A stretch of 64,000 bases of DNA from Pseudoscleropodium purum (taxonomy: Eukaryota > Streptophyta > Bryopsida > Hypnales > Brachytheciaceae): the NCBI GenBank assembly GCA_963969395.1, contig OZ017804.1, positions 6,572,001 through 6,636,000 on the forward strand, in the 5' to 3' direction. The notes under the pieces are model-generated. The model saw only the letters and a program-made list of their open reading frames with translations, did no database searches and was not told the DNA's origin. Both the position numbers and the translations under genes were made by a program. Shown here one piece after another: positions 25,301 through 38,926 of the stretch (positions are counted from its first letter, which is position 1; the number at the start of each line of letters is the position of its first letter).

Positions 25301-27698
25301 GTGTTTTCCTGGAACTCGTGACTGACCTGTGTATTTCATCAAGAAATAGAAGAGTGCGCTCCCCAAATTTTCGAACCCTCTTGGCCTCTTCCAAGATATC
25401 ACGCACCTCCTTCAAGCCACTCGACACCGCAGACAGTGCAATAAACCTGTACGAAACTGCACGCGCAATGGCCCGGACCAGAGAGGTTTTCCCTGTGCCA
25501 GGGGGTCCCCAGAAGATGATGGAGGAGAGCGTGATGTTATCAATCAAACTGCGCAGGATGCACTTCGGTCCAAGCAAATGGTCCTGGCCTACAACAAGGT
25601 CCACCGAAGCAGGTCGCATCCTCTCAGCCAGAGGTGCCAAATTCTTCCGACTCCCAGTCTTGACTCCAAACGTCTGCGCAGCAGGTTTCCACAATGGACC
25701 AGGGGTCTCCTCCTGCTGCTCCAAAGTCTCATTTTGTTTCGGCCTTTTGTTAGAGGGCTCCAAAATTGGTGGGCGAGGGTGACCTGAACCTTTAATGGTT
25801 GTCGAAACCACGGTTTCATTTTTGACGTCGGCAGGTCGAGGTTTACTTGTCGAAAGAGGAGTGAAACCAGCCTGGTGCACCAAAGCACACAAGAGATGAC
25901 ACCTGTTACTAACAGCAACTCATCTCTTCCAAGACACTTGGTTGGTCTTCAATGTAAGCATGACCTGGCTACAAGTCTAAGGCCGATAATCTTTGAATCG
26001 AAATGGGGTTGTCAACTGTCGCTTATAGTGATCGACAAGCAACACTCTGAAATTGCAGAAGCAATCCATACACAAAGATAAAAATCTGATATCGACAGAT
26101 TTGGCTCTTTGAACCTAAAAATCTTTCCAGAACTCGGTACATCTTCCGTCCTGCATAACTTAAATTGCATAGAGTGATGCTAACGGTATCTTCTAACGTA
26201 TCTCGGTTGAAAAGCATCAATATACTTCCAAAAGAAAGAGTAGCCACCATTTTAAGCCCTTCCCTAGTTTAATCTCAGGTTTTTGTGTACTAAGGGGATT
26301 ATTACCTGCTTGACGGGTGCTTGGCTTCCTTTACGAAACATGGAAAGACTCAAGTCTTCGTCTTGAGCTTTCCCAGTGGAGGGGGACGCCAAAAAACGTT
26401 TCCTCTCAAAAGCAGTAGCGCCATCAATACCAGGAGATGGAGTCACACTGGACGAAGGCATTGTTCTCCAATGCACATTGCTGTCTTCTTCCGCTGGGAG
26501 ACCAAAATTCGAACTACCTGTCCCTGGCTGGTGATGCACCACTCTCCTACCAGAACTCGATGCAAAAAACTGGTCTACTCGCCCCTGCAACTGGACAGTA
26601 CAGCACATGAACCACAGAATATCTGAACGTATCACTCATCAAAATCAACAAGGAAACAAAGGGATGATGAGTTCAATATACTGATACACCAATCAAAAGC
26701 TTTGTTTTCACGAAGCTTAATGTCAAAATGGTCCATTATGGTCTCATTTATCGTTTCAACCACCTATTTTCAGGTAGAATAGATAAACATGGAGTCCACT
26801 AGGATGCTTACCTGCGGATGTTTCGTCATGGACGAATTTCGAGACTCCATCTGACCAAGAATCCACTCCGTTGCAGTCAGTGTAGACTTTCCTCCTGTTG
26901 CTGCCAATGCCTGCACGCCGTTAAGGTAGAGGATACTAAAACCATTAGGCACCTGATCCCGTGCCCTACATAGACCAACAAGAACTCATCTATTAAAACA
27001 CTTGGACTAACGAGTAGCAAGTGGTGTAATCCATACGATGCATCACTTAGTCGAACCTCTCTATAGCCACTGATCTTTCCTTACACAGTGATAAAAAAAA
27101 ATGATCCCAACAGATTTGGCTCATGTACCCAAAAATCTCACTGTTGCTCTACAAATCGCCCTAAACTAACACTCCTTCGGCTCTTTTCCCCAAGAATCTC
27201 TCTACTGCACTAAAAATCTCCCTAAAATCGTAATCCTCCATATGTTAAACTGCTTAAAGTAGTGCAACTAGTATCCTCTACCTTAGCCAAAGAACAAAGA
27301 GAAAGAGGTCAACACACGATGGCAAATAGAATGCTTAAAGTGGAGCATATAGTATCCTCTATCTTAACCACAGAACAGAGACAATAACGTCAAAACACAA
27401 TGGCAATTCAAATGCTCAAAGTGGAGCAAATAGTACCCCTCAACGTTAGCCAAGGAACAGAGAGAATAAGCTCTCAACACACAATGGCAAATCAACTGCT
27501 TAGCCTGATGCAACCCGAGATTCCGCCAAATTAGCCGAAACCAAACGAGAGATTGTCATCCCCCCACCAAGCCAAAACCCCAACAAAGACGAACCAAACA
27601 AACAAAACAAGTGTGTTCCAAACACACCCTATCCTTGGTATACACAATACCTTAGCTGCCAAGTCCTGCGGAAACCCCATATCCACCAGCTGATCCAT
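22379..27698 (-). CDS. WRNIP1: WRNIP1/MgsA-family AAA+ ATPase with UBA domain
   Basis: Six coding exons: 27698-27651, 26910-26812, 26584-26306, 25871-25327, 24542-23657 and 22930-22379; 2409 nt, 802 residues, all junctions in phase. Residues 1-40 form a UBA-like domain (MDQLVDMGFPQDLAAKALAATGG joined over exons 1 and 2), so ubiquitin binding is likely. The AAA+ core follows: Walker A GPPGTGKTS near 264-272, Walker B LLFLDEIHR near 316-324, sensor 1 GATTENP, an arginine-finger candidate in LLSRCR and sensor 2 in GDARAALNSLE. The C-terminal MgsA/RarA oligomerisation domain is exon 6. Members act at stalled replication forks in the nucleus. The protein is longer than usual because about 170 charged, low-complexity residues (about 441-610) separate the ATPase from the C-terminal domain. 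A PIP-like QGRVDQFF spans residues 49-56. Confidence 0.96.
25903..26250. repeat. Dispersed intronic repeat, copy in WRNIP1 intron 3
   Basis: The segment beginning ACTAACAGCAACTCATCTCTT is partly repeated at 26960-27250 (WRNIP1 intron 1) and 58400-58600 (augmin subunit 3 intron 2). Shared tracts include AACTCATCTCTTCCAA and CAGATTTGGCTC. All three copies are in introns of minus-strand genes. The type of element is not recognised. Confidence 0.5.
27252..27505. repeat. 81-84 bp minisatellite in WRNIP1 intron 1
   Basis: Three consecutive diverged units start at 27252, 27333 and 27414 (GCTTAAAGTGGAGCA-like starts, ending near ATGGCAAAT), and a fourth begins at 27498. Each unit carries TAGTA(T/C)CC(T/C)CT and AACACAATGGCAA-like tracts. 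Confidence 0.85.
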
Positions 27699-28240
27699 CA
27701 AAACAAAAACCCCAACAAGGAGCTTCCTCGTCTCTCACACGCCCATTCCGCACTGACAACCGAGAAGAACTCATGACCTCCGCAACCCTACAAACCCTAC
27801 AAGCCACACAAACCCCACTTCCATCCTCCAAACTTCACCACACCCCGAACGCTCTCTCCGCACTCGCATCCACCATCACAAAAAAAAAAAACCGACGCTC
27901 CCAAACGCAAACCCCAACTTGATAACCCAAACCGCAAAAAACTCGAAATTAGAAACCCCAACGCACAAAACTGCTCCCACTGCCCTAGAATCCAGTCCCC
28001 GAAATCCCTAATCCAACAACCTCGACCGATCTCGCGCAAGCGAACTCGAAATATCCAAATGCCCAAACAAGCGCCGACAAAGGGAGGAATGGCTTGAATC
28101 TCCGGGGAAGATGCGAATGGGAAAGGGGATGAGCGAGAGAAAGATGAAAGTGGGGATAGTTGGGATAGTTGGGATCGTTAAGTTTGTTATGTATAAAGTA
28201 GACAAGCCTATTACCATGCAAACTAGCAATGTGAACATCT
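27699..28240 (-). promoter_or_regulatory. WRNIP1 upstream region
   Basis: The cytosine-rich plus strand (27720-28060) upstream of the WRNIP1 start is typical of a plant 5' UTR and promoter. Composition drops to AT-rich beyond 28240. Short open frames here look like composition artefacts. No clear TATA box assigned. Confidence 0.4.
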
Positions 28241-30988
28241 TGGAGCTAACTCCAAGAAGGACACATATTTTATAAAAGGTCTGCGCTTGCTTTATGAATT
28301 AAACCCAAATGAGATTATAATTTTTTTGATGAAAATTGTAATTTCTGTGAATTTTTGAAGTGGGCTACCTTGAAATTACGACGGTACATAGAATAGAATC
28401 ATAAACATCCTAAAAACAGCCCATAACCGCTCTCTCATATATCTATTGGTACTTAAGTATTTACCATTGAATAATTGACACGTTTCTCCTTATTGGCATT
28501 ACTAGAGTCATTTTGTCAAAAAAATAAATGGACTTGGATGACTTTTTCATTAGAAATTGGGGTCAAAAGTAGGATGAAAAAATTAGGCAAGGATCAAAAA
28601 TGGGTTGGTTTACTAAAACATCCATTTTAGAGCTGAAAATTAATTTAGAGAGGTTTGACTTCTTGAAATATTTTTTTAGTAAACTCTTCTTAAAAGGCAA
28701 ATGGAATTGGCATCTAACGTAGGAACATCCATAATTGTCTATGTACCCATACTTTGATTATAGAATTCTCTTAAAGTGTCTTCCAAAGTATCATGAAACC
28801 ATTTCTATGTTTAATTGTGGTTGATGGGCTTTGATGTCTTAAAATTTTCCTACTAGAATTAAGGCAAATTTAGTGGAGTGTGGTTTAGGGTGCCTTGAGG
28901 AGTTCTACTTTGAAAATTTGTAGAAACTAGATGCCTTATCGAAAAATTCTACTTTTTTTTTTAAATTCATGATTTGCAATTGCTAATATTAAAAAATACT
29001 TTTTCTAGAAAATCTTGCCTCAAATTATGTTGAATTGCTTAAATGGACAGTTATAAGTGTTCCTACTTTAATCCAAGTTGTTTCATATTATTTGAGATTC
29101 GTAGAAGTAGTTGTGAATTTTTGAAGTGAAAACATAAAGCCAAGTCACTATAAACATCCACCTCTTGAAATGTACATTATTTGTACATTGCTAGTGCAAT
29201 GGGAAAGTAAAATGTACCTTTGTGTTATAAGATTCTTTTAGGGCTAAAGCGCTTTATAGACCTTAGATGCTTTAATGCATGGATTCCTCTTGTAACGTAT
29301 TTTGGTTACTTCATTTTCTATACTCTTGATGAGAATTTCAACTATTAAAATGATATTTTTTTGAATTTATAACAAACTAATGAAATAAAGTTTATTAAGT
29401 GTGGTTTCAACTCCAATTTTTTATTTTATTGCAATTTGAACTTTACACATGTAGCCATAGTTTGTTGAATTTATAATTTTATAATGACATGGTAACTTGA
29501 GTTTGTATATCATGATATTATATACTATAATATATACTTGTGGTAAAATAATTCAAATTTTTTGAACATAATTTGTATTTGATTAGATCTTCCTTATTCT
29601 TTTCCTTAAAGAATTAAAAATTGTTTCAATTTTTTTCAAAAAATTTGAAACTTGTAAGAATCACAAGAGACACATGGTTCTATATTTGAAAAAATTAAAA
29701 AAGTAAACCCTATAACAACACAGCAACCTAAAAGCATCCAATGGATGACCAAAAAAAATCCTTCCATGTAAGACAAAAGTATAAATGTTCATCCTTGGAA
29801 TTTTGCATGAAAAGGGGACCAGGGTCTTGTACAATAGTTTTGCCTCCAATGAGTGCTCCTTTTTTTCCTTAAACAAATGATTCACATTCTACCAAAAAAG
29901 GATGATTTCCATGGTGACTAGACCAACATTTTAGGTTTAAAATTTCATTCATATATAGTTGCAAAATGAAGGATTGGATTGGGGCCCTGAATCCGTGGTC
30001 ATAGGCCCTTCCTTTTCTGAATTAAAATATTTTTTCATACTCTCACCAGTGTCAACTTGTACTGATAAAGTTACCGCAAAAGTGTTATGCCTGCTGAGGT
30101 GCCAAATATTCAGTACAATCATGCTTCAAGTTGCAGAAAGAATGATTCTAACTTATTAGTTCATTTTTTCTATTTTTTTTCTATTTTTTAAAAAAATGAA
30201 TCCTTTCCCAACTACCTTTTATCAGAAAGATATTAGGAAAAATGGATGGCCTTTCCATCTTTAGACTGATCGAAATAGATACAGAGGCCGGGGATCAAAG
30301 GTTTTCAACTGGAATTATGCAATTACCCTTGAATTTCAAGTGGATTAGAATATGCCACACTATTATACAATTATTTAACATTGCCAGAAGTGTCAATTTG
30401 CCAATCTGACTCTAAGGTAGACAACATGCACAACCAGCGTTATGGGAGTTTTTTGGAGTTTTACAAGCCATTTTTCTTTAATTTCCATATTGAACCGGAT
30501 TTTCAAGTACTGAGTGAGTCTGGTTATTTTTCTCTATTTTTTACTCTATATTGAAATTTCATAGATTTTTTCACCAGTTTTTTCTAATGTTTTCAAATTG
30601 CAATTGGTTTTCTTTCTCAATTTCACCAGCTAACTTTGAACTACATTACAAGAATTTTGAGGCCTACAGAAGGTGGTCAATTTTTGATTTTCAGCCCCCA
30701 CGCAGTGCAAAAACTAAAAAAACTAAAAAACTAAATTAATATTTTTTAATATTTTTTTCCAAAAAGTAAATAAATCATAAATCATAAAAAAATAGTCAAT
30801 TTGACATGGCGATGATAAGGCACTAATAGTGCCACATCAGATTTCAAATTTAAAAATATATACATATATATTTTCCCTAATTGCACCATAGGGGTTCAGA
30901 CTTCGTAGTCTTCCTTTGGCCTCAAAATTCTTATAAGGGTTGCTAGTTCTTCCCAATGATTAGTATGCACAATTCCAGGTAGAAAACC
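28241..30988. other. AT-rich intergenic region
   Basis: No gene is supported. Part of it (about 28677-29200) is similar to 50750-50930, sharing GAAATATTTTT-AGTAAA, AATTGGCAT and ATCCACCTC-TGAAATGTACA tracts, so it is a dispersed repeat. The remainder shows no clear structure. Confidence 0.5.
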
Positions 30989-31399
<411 letters not shown>

Positions 31400-31592
31400 A
31401 TATAATAGCTAGTTCATAAAAAACCATTATTAAGGTTGGGGAATTTTTAAAATCCCTAATGTGATAAATGATAAGTTAAGCAAAGGCCCCAAATTATCCC
31501 CATCCAATTGCAATCCCAATCTTGTTTAATTGCTTTGTATTTAAGTGTATTCAATGGCTAAGGTTAGCATTCTTTATTGAATAATTAATTAA

Positions 31593-32034
31593 CCCCTAAG
31601 TACTCCAACGACCTTTTTTTGGTTGCTTTCTGACTTTGGGGAAAAAAACCTTTTTTCAAATTTTATTTATTTTTCATAAAAAATATAGGTAGTCTTTCAA
31701 TTTATATTCAAAATTGAGATTGCTATTGTTAAACAAAAATTATAAGAGAAATAATAAAAGATGTTTAGAATTTGCCTAGTGTTGAAAAATTTATCAAAAA
31801 AATTCAAATGCTAAAGAGAGAAATTGTATTTTTGGTGAATTTTTGAAGACATATCTTCAAAATTCATTTGAAGAAAATCTAAAAATAGTTTTATAATTTT
31901 GACTATATGGAAACTTTCTACTCTAAGTGCTTCACCATATCTTAGTTTATGCAAAGTTAACTTCAAATTTTTTTATAGAACTTGTATTTCATAACATGTT
32001 TGTGTTTTGTCCAAATCCCTTAGGCTTTTAGGGG
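31593..32034. mobile_element. TTAA-flanked short element, 442 bp
   Basis: Flanked by TTAA at 31589-31592 and 32035-32038. The left end is CCCCTAAGTACTCC and the right end reverse-complemented is CCCCTAAAAGCCTAAGG. Interior is AT-rich without coding capacity. Confidence 0.7.
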
Positions 32035-32498
32035 TTAAAATTGGTAAATGTGATTTGAACAATGTTTAAAAATAGAAGAATCTATTTTTTCTATACAATT
32101 TTGAAATATGAGTATATATATATTCATTAAATTTTAGAGATGTTTTTTTTGTCAATCTTAACAATAGGGTGGTGAAAATTGTACAATATGGCATTTCAAG
32201 TTATGACAATTTAGGGATACTTTACACATTGGCCAAAGTCACCAATTTACAGCTATTTGTACAAGTTGTGTGAGTGAGTTGAATGAATGATTTGCATCTA
32301 TATAGTAGGTGGTTACTAGTCTAGAAGGCTCAAATTCTTCAAAAAGATAAGAAATTTTGAAATACAAGTATACAATAGTTGCTTTTGTAATAAAATGATA
32401 TTGCTTCATAGAGTAGTAAGATACTCACAAACCTTAATAGAGATACTAGGATCTACAATCTTGAGTGATTTTCTACCAATAAAGAAAGCAATGTAAGG

Positions 32499-32777
32499 CA
32501 TTAGAAGATTTCTGGAGGGTTGGAATAACTGTTGTAAGCTAGTGCTCCCTATAGTACCCCCCTGTAGTTTCGGCAAACAATTGATCCTAAAAACAAATTT
32601 CAAAAGTAGAAAAAATTCATTCTTAAAATGAAGAAAGAAATTGAAAAAAAAAATTCATTTTTATTTTTTTTAGACATGGCAATCACTATGCTACATCATT
32701 GAGCTATTATAAGGCAGTTCTCGCAATTTGGGAACTACCGAAAACTCATAGCCCTCAAAGGGCTGAAAACTCTAATG
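32499..32777. mobile_element. CATTAG-ended short element, 279 bp
   Basis: Left end CATTAGAAGATTTCTGGAGGG; the right end reverse-complemented begins CATTAGAGTTTTCAGCCC. It contains ACATGGCAATCACTATGCTACAT, which aligns with the GTGGCA-TGCCA core of its relatives. Confidence 0.65.
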
Positions 32778-32861
32778 AAAAAGAATTTCAAATTAGAAAT
32801 AGTGAAATGAAGGGAGTAATTATGTCTTATTAATCATTCCTAAAAGTTTTTTTTTTATTAA

Positions 32862-33265
32862 TTCCTAAAATTCCAAGAGCTCCCTCAAGGGATTCTTGAA
32901 GCTTTAGGCAAGTACCTATGATCCCAATTTTTGGCAAGTTTTTATGAAACCTTTTTTCAAAATAGGAAAACTAATTAGCTTTATCAAAATATAATTATTA
33001 TTTCAATTGGTGCCCCAGAGTAAAAGTTATACAACAGTAACCTTGAAAAATGCCAAGGTAGGCAACAAAAAATACACAAAAGACTGAAAGTAAATATAAT
33101 TTAAATATATCTTTTGTAGATTATCATTAGAGGGTTTTGGGGGGATTTAGAGGGTTGTCTAGGTCTATTCCCAACATTGTTCCCCAAATAGTCCTAAAAC
33201 AGCTACTGTCAGAATTTTTTTTTTTTTTAAATTTTTTTTTAAATTTTAAAATGCAAAAAATAGTT

Positions 33266-33300
<35 letters not shown>

Positions 33301-34021
33301 GAAGAAGTGACGTGGCAGTCATTGTGCCATGTCACGTAGGCATGTAGTTGCTATAGGGCAATGGGAACTAAGTTGAGTGCAGGGGAACTCACAACCCTTT
33401 TGGGGGTTGAAATCTCATCTAATGATTTTTGCCTGTCTAAAAAGCTTTGACTCATTCCATTTGGATAAGTAATGTGAAAGTTATGAAGCTTCTTGTTTTG
33501 TGAGCAATTTTAGCAAGTTCTTGAGAAAACAACGTATTAAATTTGTTTTTCAACTCTATTCATCAATTTTTTTTTTAAAAAGTTGCACATGTTTTAGTTT
33601 GTTTTTTAGGACAATGTCACTATTGAGATTAGTGTATTTCAATTCCATCTTAGAGTTACCAACAATTTAGTTTTTCCTTCAACTTAACAAGTTTTTAAAG
33701 AATGAAAAATATAGTTTTTGTGTTGAATTTTTTTTCCAAAGTTTTAATTGAGTTCTTCAATGTAAAAAAATTTCAATTCACAACCTCAATTACAAAAAAT
33801 TTAAGTTAGGAGGATTCAAAGCCTTACAACCCAATGAGGCTAAGAACAAGATATAGTCAAAGTTTTTGAAATTTCTTCCAAACATTTTCATACTAGTCTA
33901 GTGCAAGATCTTATGGTTGGATGTACAAAAGAAACACATATTTTCATTTTTTATTATTTGCATTGAAAATAATGATTTTGAGTCCTTTTTGACAGAGAAA
34001 AGGCCTTAGAGACTTTAAGGA
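32862..34021. mobile_element. TTAA-flanked element interrupted by another element
   Basis: Flanked by TTAA at 32858-32861 and 34022-34025, with degraded ends TTCCTAAAATTCC and (reverse complement) TCCTTAAAGTCTC. The interior is related to 6425-7368. A CATTAG-ended element (33125-33424) is nested in it. Confidence 0.65.
33125..33424. mobile_element. CATTAG-ended short element nested in a TTAA element
   Basis: Left end CATTAGAGGGTTTTGGGGGG, right end reverse-complemented CATTAGATGAGATTTCAACC. The core GTGACGTGGCAGTCATTGTGC continues into a partly palindromic CATGTCACGTAG. A poly-T run of about 27 bases precedes the core. Confidence 0.7.
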
Positions 34022-34025
34022 TTAA

Positions 34026-35402
34026 GTTGGCAAATATAACTTGTCTTTTGTGTAAAAATAAAATAATTTTTTTCCCTACAAATAAATTCTACTTTGAAAA
34101 TTAATATCCCAAATTTTCCATATACTTTAATAAGCAAGCAAAAACTACAACAATTATCCAAACAAAATCATGAAATTCTTCAACTATACTAAACTAGCCA
34201 ATCACCACAAAGATAAAATTCAAATCCTTCTCCACATAAATATTGAGACTTGCATGTTTTGAAATTTAACATAATTATTAAATGTCACGTTAAGATTCAC
34301 CTTTAAAAAACATGCAAAAAGAATTCTTACTACTCTATACAAATTTTATTGCAATTTAAAGGCAATGAAGTTGAAATCTAGGTAAAAATTCCTCACAACC
34401 CTTCTCTACACAATGTGCAACCATTAGGTGGTGATCTAAAATTTTGTTCTCACAATTGAATTGGTAGTTGAATTGTGCAATTAGTCATCAATAATTGGAG
34501 GGATTGTTGAACAATTTTTGGATTTGTGTAGCAAATGGCCAATTTGCTCTAGTTCCAACTAATCAAGAAAAGACATTTATCACTTTTAAATAGAATACAA
34601 TCACATTAGTCAAAGCTACTAAAGTAGGTACACCCAAATACACCAAGTAGCTTGAAAGCACCACTTGAACAAATGTCTACATAATGTGAAACATCCTACA
34701 CCAATATGTACCTCAAGTTACAATTTTAGAACATTTACAAAAAACACCCCAATCCCTCACAACTTTTGTGTACAATATCCAAATCATGCATTCTTTGGTG
34801 CATTGAAATCTTCTTTCAGTTCCCCAGTAGAAAAAGTGGAGCATTTAGGTATCCCTACCTTCTGTGGCTGCACCAAATACTATACATAAAAAACAATTTG
34901 AAATTCTGATGCGACAATTCCTATGGAAGTGCAAGGGAGATGCCTACACCCTGCAAGAGCACCCTCAAATTTCAAATGCAAGAGTGCGTGACTGGTCATC
35001 ACAGTGCGGAACATAACGATCAGAGTTTTCATAAAATTCGCAACGTTGAGGGGAAAAATTCAAAGTACGAAATGGAATGTATTGTACAGCATCGCCTGTA
35101 AATAGATGTAAGGTTGCATGGCACAGTTGGGAGAAGGGTTTCAGCTTCTGAGCGTGTTCGACTTCCATGTTCGCAAGACTTACAGTTCCTCCTCAAAAGC
35201 AAGAACTTTACATTTTACACTCTTCAACTAGCACTCTTCCATCAACGCTGAGGCCCCCCACGGAAAGGAGAGATAGCAAGGAATCAGAAATTAGGGTCCA
35301 AGGTGTTTCTCACAAATCCGAACATGCAAAATTCACATGTGCGGAGGAACACACCAACCTTCGCTGTGAGGACTGTCCTATGATCTGGTCAATCAGTGGT
35401 CT
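34026..35402. other. Intergenic region and PP4R2 3' flank
   Basis: AT-rich without a supported gene up to about 34880. From about 34900 the sequence is more balanced in composition, consistent with the 3' UTR of the minus-strand PP4R2 gene. Short frames here carry no recognisable motifs. Confidence 0.45.
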
Positions 35403-38161
35403 TTATAGCCTACTTGCCGCAAAACCCCCTTCAGACTCAGTCCTGTCCACCATGGGGGCGCACTGATTCGTTTCGGTTGGTGCTGCAGCACCGGCAATAT
35501 CTGCAGCGTCAACCAGCTGCCACTCTTCCTTACCTGCAGAAATTTCTGACGTATTCTCCTTCGCATCTTCTTCAGCGGCAATTGCTCCAGAGGCTTGTGG
35601 TCCATCAACTTCCATAGGTTCCTCCTTGGATTCTGTGCTCACAATATCAGCCATCTCTTCGTCAGTCGCAACTGAAGGAGTGGCCACATTCGTAAGATCA
35701 GTCTCCACTGGACCATCGCTGGACTTACTAGTAACATTCGAATTTGAATCGAAATTCTCTCTGCTTGGTAACTCCTCAGGTTTTGAATCTACATCCTTCG
35801 CTTGCACTGGTGCTGGCACTGCCACTGATGGAATCCCAGGGTACGGTCCTGGCGACGGAGGAAAGGTTGAGGTCACCAACAGCAGCTGAGACAATGCGAA
35901 ACCTCTATTTTATTAATCATCATCTTTTTGTTATTAGATAAAGATCTTCAATTCACATTGCAACCAAGACGAAGAAAATTTGACAAGGAAGCTGGATTTG
36001 AAGTGGCAGACTGTTTCCGAACATGTAAGTCAACACAGAAGAATCTCTGCAAATTACACAGCACGGAGTTCATTCAATCGCAACGGCAACCTCAGCCACT
36101 AATCCGCCTAAAGACTATTCTGTATCTGACAGTCTGGAGTCACTGATGTATTAGTTCAACGTCTAAATAGACACAAACCGAAATAAATGCTTAGAACGAT
36201 TGGCAGAAGGTCACAAAACGGATATCTTGACCGGAAGGGTCCGGAAAGAGAACACAAAGATGTACTGCTAACCATCAGGAAATGATTAATCTCGAATCAT
36301 AAGCGGAATTATTAACAAAGCAGCACGAAAGAAAATCAGGAATCAAAGTCACAAACCTTCTCAAAGGCGAGGGCAACTTTATCGAGGTTGGGATATCTGT
36401 CTCGGGGATTCAACAAAACCTGCTAACAATGCACTGTGTCAAGCACTGACCAATAACCAACGGTAGTTGCATGAAGTCTACATCATATTATAAGCATCAA
36501 GAAGCAACTATGCAAATTTGAGGATAAAGAGGGTATCCTCAAAGAACTTCAAAATAAATCTGGTTGTTTGATCACAGTTAAGAGCATAGCCTACCCTGAG
36601 GAGAAGTCAGCTGAAGAATTAGGTTTCAGTAGTCCATTCCTGTCTCGGGGAACTAACATGTCATAGATGTCATGATTAAAATAGACACTTGCATGGATGT
36701 TTCCAAAGAAGTCTGCAGTGACACAATGACGACAAAGTTTGTCTGGCTAACCTCACAAAGACGTTGAAGTGTGAAAGGTGCTCCGTCTGTGAAAGACTTC
36801 AATCCTGCTCCCGTATCAAAACTTCGGCTTCAGTGTATGGCTCTTAAAACGAACAATTACCGTATATAAGTACCGAGAATGCTTCAGCACTAGGTTAAAG
36901 GACATATCTTGATATGATTACTAAGCCTCCACCTTTGAGATACCGTAAGCGAAGCAGAAAGAATGAAAGAAACCTGTGGTAAGCCTGTCTTCGAGCTCCC
37001 CATAGCTTTCACCAGTTACAAGGGGTCTTGGGGGTCCAACTCCAACGTCAATATGACTTTTGTAATAGTCCTGAAGTATCTGAATCGATACTCCACATGG
37101 AAGCATCCCCCAAAGCTCTTAATGAATAGATTCATCACTGTCGTTAGCTGAGAAATAACAGAAATATGTCCAATACCTTAAGTGCAGGGCAAGGTCAGCT
37201 CAAAAGAACTCAATTTTTGATAATAAAAAGGGCCAAGTGTCATCACGTAATCGGTTGGAACCTCTTGAAAGAAGACGTGAAATTTCCATTTCGGCACGAT
37301 TCACTCACCAGCTCTACACATTAGGTAAAACATGCAAGCAGGTCGCTACTTCATTAGAAATTATGAAGTCAAAAAGTTATACCTGTTTGAGGCGGAAAAG
37401 AAGAAGCGTGCTCAGCTCATCCCAGTTGTGCCTGGCGAGACGACACTAGAGTGAGGACGGAGCAGACGACAAATTTACACTGACTAATAACTCCAGATTT
37501 ACAACGACAAGAATTTAAGCACCTAATTTCACGCTACTAACCAACAACAAAACTCAACTTACCAATACAATCCAGTCATGGCGGAAACCTCCAATATATT
37601 TCGCAGCTCGTCAGAAAACTCACGTTTCGATTCATCCTGCCTACAAATCTGACGGTGAGAAATCTCCAATAAAAAACAGCTACCACAACTAAAATGATTG
37701 ACAAAATCAAATTCAAAATTTAGAATGGCGAAAACCTCCAGCCACATCATTTCTAGAAATTCTCTGAGACGTTTGCTACCTCACCAATAACCAACTCCAC
37801 GCCGAGAAAATGATAAACAAAATTAAAACTTAAATTTGAAAAAATGAAAGCTCCAGCTGCACATTCTAAACAAATCTCTTAGTCTTTAGCAATTGAATGA
37901 GCTTCAATAATCTAATTGAAACAGGCAAAATCTCCCAGCTCACAATGCCGATCGCGCAATGTCACAGGCATGAAGGTGATCGCTTTAAATCAAGATTTTC
38001 AATCATAATAAAAAAAATTTAAGATGAGATGGAACGGCTTGGAGAACTCACTTGCAAAATGCAGCAAGGGCGGCCGAGCTGGGTAAATCGCGGAAGATCT
38101 CCATAGCTGCAGCAGCAGAGAGCTCAGCTATGGCGATGGCGTAGGGTTTGAAGCTCCCCAT
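35403..38161 (-). CDS. PPP4R2: PP4 regulatory subunit 2-like protein
   Basis: Six coding exons: 38161-38052, 37431-37383, 37079-36974, 36804-36752, 36419-36357 and 35885-35403; 864 nt, 287 residues, every junction in phase. The N-terminal helical domain contains HNWDELSTLLLFRLKQILQ (about 38-56), then the family signature GAPFTLQRLCEVLLNPRDRY (about 96-115), YPNLDKVALAFEK and LLLVTSTFPP. This order matches plant PP4R2, where the signature is G-PFTLQRLCE-LL followed by a NLLVTST-type segment. Residues from about 140 form an acidic, Ser/Thr-rich, probably disordered tail (EEMADIVS, KEEPMEVDG). The protein should bind the PP4 catalytic subunit and guide it, with R3, to nuclear substrates including DNA-damage proteins. 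The split codons at exon ends support the two very short exons (49 and 53 nt). Confidence 0.93.
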
Positions 38162-38926
38162 CAAGCCTCTCCATCTTCGTGCTTGTTTCCTGCGGAAGAC
38201 CCTATGACCGGTGCTTTGATGCACGTACCTCTGTAATGTCACAGGCTTTAAAGACCAAAATGCACGTGATATTATGGAGTTTTTTAAAGTTCTGACCAGC
38301 ACAAATTAATCCGGCGAAAATGGGCCACATTGCACCATTTGAATATGCATGGCGAAAGAGTGTATGGAAAAAATATAAATAATATACATTTTTTTTATCA
38401 TTAAGTGACAAAGAGTCATTAGTATTTTAGACCAAGAAGTCATTCATATGACATCTTTATATCACCAAACATCATTTCACTTCTGCACCACTTCATTTTG
38501 CAAGATCGCCTTAATTCTTCTACAATGCTCTCTTCATCACCGAGGCAACTTAAAAGGCTTTGACTTTTTACCTAAAGTAACTACTTTACAAATGTCTCCC
38601 TACCTATTCAATTAGGCAATTGCTAATGTGTATTACATTGAAGCCCACTACATCACCAAATGGAGCTCTACTTTGCTAACTATCATCGCCTTTTTTATTC
38701 CAAAATTTGTTGTACTTTGCTAGCATTGATTATGCATATATTTTGAAGATTGTGGAATGTTGAAGACAGAGTTTTAGTTGAAACAATTAATGGTAGCGTT
38801 TTCATTGAGAAGGTGGATTCATGTTTTGAAGCTCCATCCTTCATCCTTTACTAGTATTTTAGAATTTGCCATTTTTATCCTTTACTACTTGTTTTATGTA
38901 TTCCTCTTACTAATTGTTTAGCATGC
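38162..38926. other. PP4R2 upstream flank
   Basis: The first 150 bases upstream of the PP4R2 start are balanced in composition and probably include its 5' leader. Beyond about 38340 it is AT-rich, with no gene seen. Confidence 0.4.
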
